Source: Desulfosporosinus sp. (GTDB taxonomy: Bacteria; Bacillota; Desulfitobacteriia; Desulfitobacteriales; Desulfitobacteriaceae). Taken from it: a DNA stretch of 7,109 nucleotides. The notes beneath the pieces are model-generated. The model worked only from the letters and a program-made list of their open reading frames with translations, was not told the DNA's origin and did no database searches. The stretch's first letter is position 1, and every line of letters starts with the position of its first letter. The stretch covers positions 1-7,109 of the forward strand of contig JADQBO010000275.1 in NCBI GenBank assembly GCA_016278585.1. The letters run 5' to 3'. Of the stretch, positions 4,520 to 7,109 are shown in pieces. The position numbers and the translations under genes are program-made.

Positions 4520-4799
4520 CTATAACTGGTTTATCCTTAGACTGTCTAAATAACAAGAAGTTACGACCGATCACTTGCACAAGCTCAGCCCCCGTCTTCT
4601 CAGCAAGTTCTGCTGCCACGGTTTTAGGTTCTTCCATAGAGTTTTGCAGAACCCTCCCCTTGATTAGCTCCCGGGCCTCTATAGTCTCGTTCGTCTGGGT
4701 GACAACTGTTTCTGTAATTCCACCCTTACCTACCTGCAGGATAGGAACCATTTCATTTCCCATAGCCCTTAAATGACGTTTTTGTTTACCTGTTAACAC
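4506..4799 (-). CDS. yhbY: YhbY family RNA-binding protein (CRM domain), ribosome-associated
   Basis: This 97-aa protein consists of a single CRS1-YhbY (CRM) domain and has the normal length for bacterial YhbY (YqeI in Bacillus). It begins MLTGKQKRHLRAMGNEMVPI and carries the RNA-contact GxxG loop GKGG at residues 24-27. The second half, ELIKGRVLQNS and GAELVQVIGRNFLLFRQS, is characteristic. The family associates with the large ribosomal subunit precursor and is thought to help ribosome assembly. The start is GTG (4797-4799), with AGGGGG about 11 nt upstream, slightly far. It lies only 22 bp after the efflux permease stop and is probably cotranscribed with it, which is unusual because yhbY normally sits near obgE, aroE or nadD. 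The stop codon is inside the terminator hairpin. Confidence 0.93.
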   Translation of the reverse strand: MLTGKQKRHLRAMGNEMVPILQVGKGGITETVVTQTNETIEARELIKGRVLQNSMEEPKTVAAELAEKTGAELVQVIGRNFLLFRQSKDKPVIVLPK

Positions 4800-4821
4800 G
4801 TTTAAATCGTCCCCCTATTTA

Positions 4822-6021
4822 TTACTCATATCTCAAGGCCGCCATCGGCTCTAGTTTGGCCGCTTTTAAGGCCGGATAAAAACCGAAGAAGAGTCCCACT
4901 CCAATCGAAAAGGACACGGCAGATATAATCGCCCATCCAGACAAAAGCGGTGGCCAGTTCAAAAGATGGGACGCCACCAGCGCACTCCCTACCCCCAAGG
5001 CAATTCCTATAATTCCTCCAATCAGCGATAAAACAATCGCTTCTAACAAGAATTGCAATAAGATATCTCGTTCCTTAGCCCCCACGGCTTTACGCAGGCC
5101 AATTTCTCGCGTCCGTTCTGTCACCGAAACCAACATAATATTCATAATTCCGATCCCACCCACTAAAAGGGAAATTCCCGCCACCAAACCAATAAAGCTG
5201 GTTAGAATACGCATAATCATATTAGCCGATTGCACCAGTTGCTGAACATTAAAGGCCTCATACTGATTGGTTGTCCCGTGGCGCACGTTCAAAATGCGCT
5301 TGGCACTATCAATCGTACTTGCTAAATCTGCCTCCCGGTACGTTGCACCTTCCAACTGATCCACCTGCCGAGACTGAAACACATCCGACCACGTTCCCCA
5401 AGGCATGTAGGCATAGGCATTCTGGGGACCGACATTAAATTGAGCAAACATGGATACGTCCTTGGCCAAAACCCCAATCACCCGACAAGGAACACTCGCG
5501 ATAATAACCTGTTGTCCTAAAGGATTTCCTGCACCAAATAACTGGTCCCCCAAGGTCTGATCAATCACCACCACGCGACGATCTGCTGAAAACTCTTCCT
5601 CTGAGAAAAAACGACCCCTAGCAATATCCCGATTGCGCAAGTCTGCAAACTCCGGGGTGGTTCCCACGACCATCGCTGAAGAACGTCTTTGGTTGGCCTC
5701 TAAAGCAGTATACTCAACACTCGCCGGAAGCAATGTCTTAATCTGGGGAAGAGCCCGTTTCAAGCTCTCTCCATCCTGAAGGGTTAAGCGACTTCCATCT
5801 CCCTGTCCACCATTTCCACCAGACTTGGTGTACATTACAAACAGGTTTACACCGCTTTTCTCCATCTCCTGCATAATGGCAGCTTTGCCCCCCAGCCCAA
5901 CCGTGACGACTGCAATCACCGCGGCGATCCCAATAATAATCCCCAGCATTGTCAATCCTGAGCGCAGCTTATTGGTTCGTAAGCTAAAAAGTGCTCCCCG
6001 TAATCCTTCTAAGAGGCTCAT
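4822..6021 (-). CDS. MacB/YknZ-type ABC transporter permease (FtsX domain)
   Basis: This 399-aa membrane protein belongs to the MacB-type efflux or mechanotransmission permeases. One transmembrane helix lies at about residues 20-42 (LRSGLTMLGIIIGIAAVIAV). A large extracytoplasmic MacB-core domain spans about 45-265. Three C-terminal helices follow at about 275-298, 321-352 and 362-384. The conserved ERTREIGLRKAVGAKERDI lies at 302-320 between helices two and three, and the C-terminus is EPMAALRYE. The protein has no ATPase domain of its own, unlike E. coli MacB, so it must pair with a separate ATPase as Bacillus YknZ does with YknY. No ATPase gene lies on either side within the window. The ATG at 6019-6021 overlaps the TGA of the upstream adaptor gene (ATGA), with GGAGG just before it, so translation of the two is probably coupled. 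Transported substrate unknown. Confidence 0.93.
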   Translation of the reverse strand: MSLLEGLRGALFSLRTNKLRSGLTMLGIIIGIAAVIAVVTVGLGGKAAIMQEMEKSGVNLFVMYTKSGGNGGQGDGSRLTLQDGESLKRALPQIKTLLPASVEYTALEANQRRSSAMVVGTTPEFADLRNRDIARGRFFSEEEFSADRRVVVIDQTLGDQLFGAGNPLGQQVIIASVPCRVIGVLAKDVSMFAQFNVGPQNAYAYMPWGTWSDVFQSRQVDQLEGATYREADLASTIDSAKRILNVRHGTTNQYEAFNVQQLVQSANMIMRILTSFIGLVAGISLLVGGIGIMNIMLVSVTERTREIGLRKAVGAKERDILLQFLLEAIVLSLIGGIIGIALGVGSALVASHLLNWPPLLSGWAIISAVSFSIGVGLFFGFYPALKAAKLEPMAALRYE

Positions 6022-7109
6022 GAGCCTCCACTCTCCGTCTCAGGGGTGACCCGCATTCCTTCTGAAAAATCACGGGCAGGATTCAAGACCACTTGGTCCC
6101 CAGCCTTTAAACCCGAGGTAATTTCCTGATGTGTGTCATTCCCAATCCCGATGGTCACTTCAGTCTTCTCAAGGCGACCCCCTTGGATTCGGTATACGTA
6201 ATTCTCATTTCCTTCTTGAAAAAGAGTTTCTTGGGGGACAGCCAAAATCCCTTCCTTCGTTGCCACAATCATTTCGATGGTTACCGTAAAACCCGGCTTT
6301 AACTCAGCTGGCACTTTATCCAGACGAATCTTTACACCCACCGTTGGGGAAGTGTTTCCCTGAACGGTGGGTTTTGTTACTGCTGTCGGTGCAATCTCGA
6401 CAATAGCCCCTTGAACCGACGTATTCCCCAGCATCCGACTGGAGATGGTCCCTTTCCCGCCAACTCGAACCTTTCCTGCATCGACTTCGTTCAGTTGCGC
6501 CTCAACGTTCATCTGGGTAAGATCTGCCACGACCACTAACGGCACCTGCACGGCAGATAAATTATCTTCTTGAGCATTAACTTCAAGGACAGTTCCGGCG
6601 ATCCCAGCTTTATAGATCATCTGACCCTGCTGCACCTGGGCAACTTTCAACATTTCCTGAGCCTGTTTTAAGGCTGCCTTACTTTGGGCCAATGCTCCCT
6701 CCGCTTGCCTTATAACACCAGGCGTTACAGAGTTTTGGGGAAGTAACTTCCCAGCAACCTCGGGTGAACGAGCCGCCGAGCTCGCAGTACTTTGGGCTTT
6801 TTTGAGCTCCTCCAAATTGGCCTGAGCCGTATTAACCACCGTTTGGGCCGCCTCGACATTCACTTTTGCCTGAGCAACTTGGGCATTAACCAAGGTCGTA
6901 TCAAGAGTAACGAGGGTCTGCCCCACTTGGACAGGATCCCCAACCTTTACCGCCACCTTCTCAACTCTCCCCGGGGCCAATACACGCACTTCCTGGCGAG
7001 ACACCGGAACAACACTCCCCGTCGCATAGACCTCTTCCTGCATCGAAATCGGAGCTACCACTCCGTCTTTGACCCTCAGTGGCTCCTGAGGCCTTCCCCA
7101 AAACCACCA
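6018..7109 (-). CDS. Membrane-fusion (MacA/YknX/HlyD-like) efflux adaptor, N-terminus cut by window edge
   Basis: The frame runs open to the right edge, giving 363 visible residues; the GTG at 7061 is internal, not the start. The visible protein opens WWFWGRPQEPLRVKDG, likely the end of an N-terminal membrane anchor and its linker. Two halves of a lipoyl-like domain lie at about residues 42-70 (VLAPGRVEKVAVKVGDPVQV) and 166-198 (YKAGIAGTVLEV to VVVADL). Between them, about 73-164, is an Ala/Gln-rich coiled-coil hairpin with a Pro/Ser-rich break in the middle. Beta-barrel and membrane-proximal domains follow, including VPAELKPGFTVTIEMIV and VVLNPARDFSEGMRV. Such adaptors contact the MacB-type permease outside the membrane. 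The gene ends at 6018 in an ATGA overlap with that permease. Substrate unknown; antibiotics, peptides or lipids are all known for the family. Confidence 0.92.
   Translation of the reverse strand, partial: WWFWGRPQEPLRVKDGVVAPISMQEEVYATGSVVPVSRQEVRVLAPGRVEKVAVKVGDPVQVGQTLVTLDTTLVNAQVAQAKVNVEAAQTVVNTAQANLEELKKAQSTASSAARSPEVAGKLLPQNSVTPGVIRQAEGALAQSKAALKQAQEMLKVAQVQQGQMIYKAGIAGTVLEVNAQEDNLSAVQVPLVVVADLTQMNVEAQLNEVDAGKVRVGGKGTISSRMLGNTSVQGAIVEIAPTAVTKPTVQGNTSPTVGVKIRLDKVPAELKPGFTVTIEMIVATKEGILAVPQETLFQEGNENYVYRIQGGRLEKTEVTIGIGNDTHQEITSGLKAGDQVVLNPARDFSEGMRVTPETESGGS

Noticed and set aside
5825..6049. Plus-strand open frame of 74 codons
   Set aside because: It is antisense to the first transmembrane helix of the MacB-type permease and the end of the adaptor; its composition mirrors those genes.

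Overview
The window looks like chromosomal DNA of a low-to-mid GC Bacillota bacterium. The reasons are strong AGGAGG-type ribosome sites, frequent GTG and TTG starts, a RocR-like PAS sigma-54 activator, an OpuC-type quaternary-amine transporter and an antiterminator-free, compact layout. The mix of sigma-54 control with a molybdenum-hydroxylase FAD subunit would suit an anaerobic Clostridia/Peptococcaceae-type organism such as Desulfosporosinus or Desulfitobacterium. That placement is an inference from style, not a match.

Nearly everything is on the minus strand, so transcription runs right to left. From the right edge: a membrane-fusion (MacA/HlyD-like) protein open to the window edge (6018-7109), a MacB/FtsX-type permease joined to it by an ATGA overlap (4822-6021), and the small RNA-binding protein YhbY 22 bp further on (4506-4799). 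This unit ends in a 27-bp perfect inverted repeat (4461-4519). The repeat also terminates the only plus-strand gene, a small exported protein of unknown function (4073-4447). An intergenic region of about 370 bp (3700-4072) holds a near-consensus sigma-A promoter for the FAD-binding subunit gene and two GGGGACGG-type REP-like repeats.

Next come a solitary XdhB/CoxM-like FAD-binding subunit (2842-3699), a PAS-AAA+-Fis sigma-54-dependent activator (1157-2569), and the start of a quaternary-amine (OpuC-type) ABC transporter operon. The transporter operon has its permease first (226-882) and then its ATPase, which is cut by the left edge (1-161).

The most informative observation is a near-perfect sigma-54 promoter (-24 GG / -12 GC, exactly 10 bp between) at 995-1011, between the activator gene and the permease. 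About 60-150 bp upstream of it lie an inverted repeat CGCAAA-N5-TTTGCG and a repeated AAGCGCAAAA motif, a good position for activator binding. The sequence therefore supports a self-contained module in which a RocR-like PAS regulator switches on uptake of a betaine/choline/carnitine-type compound. That is unlike the usual osmotic control of OpuC systems and suggests catabolic use of the substrate (inference).

I found no CRISPR array, rRNA, tRNA, complete insertion sequence or clearly novel defence system.
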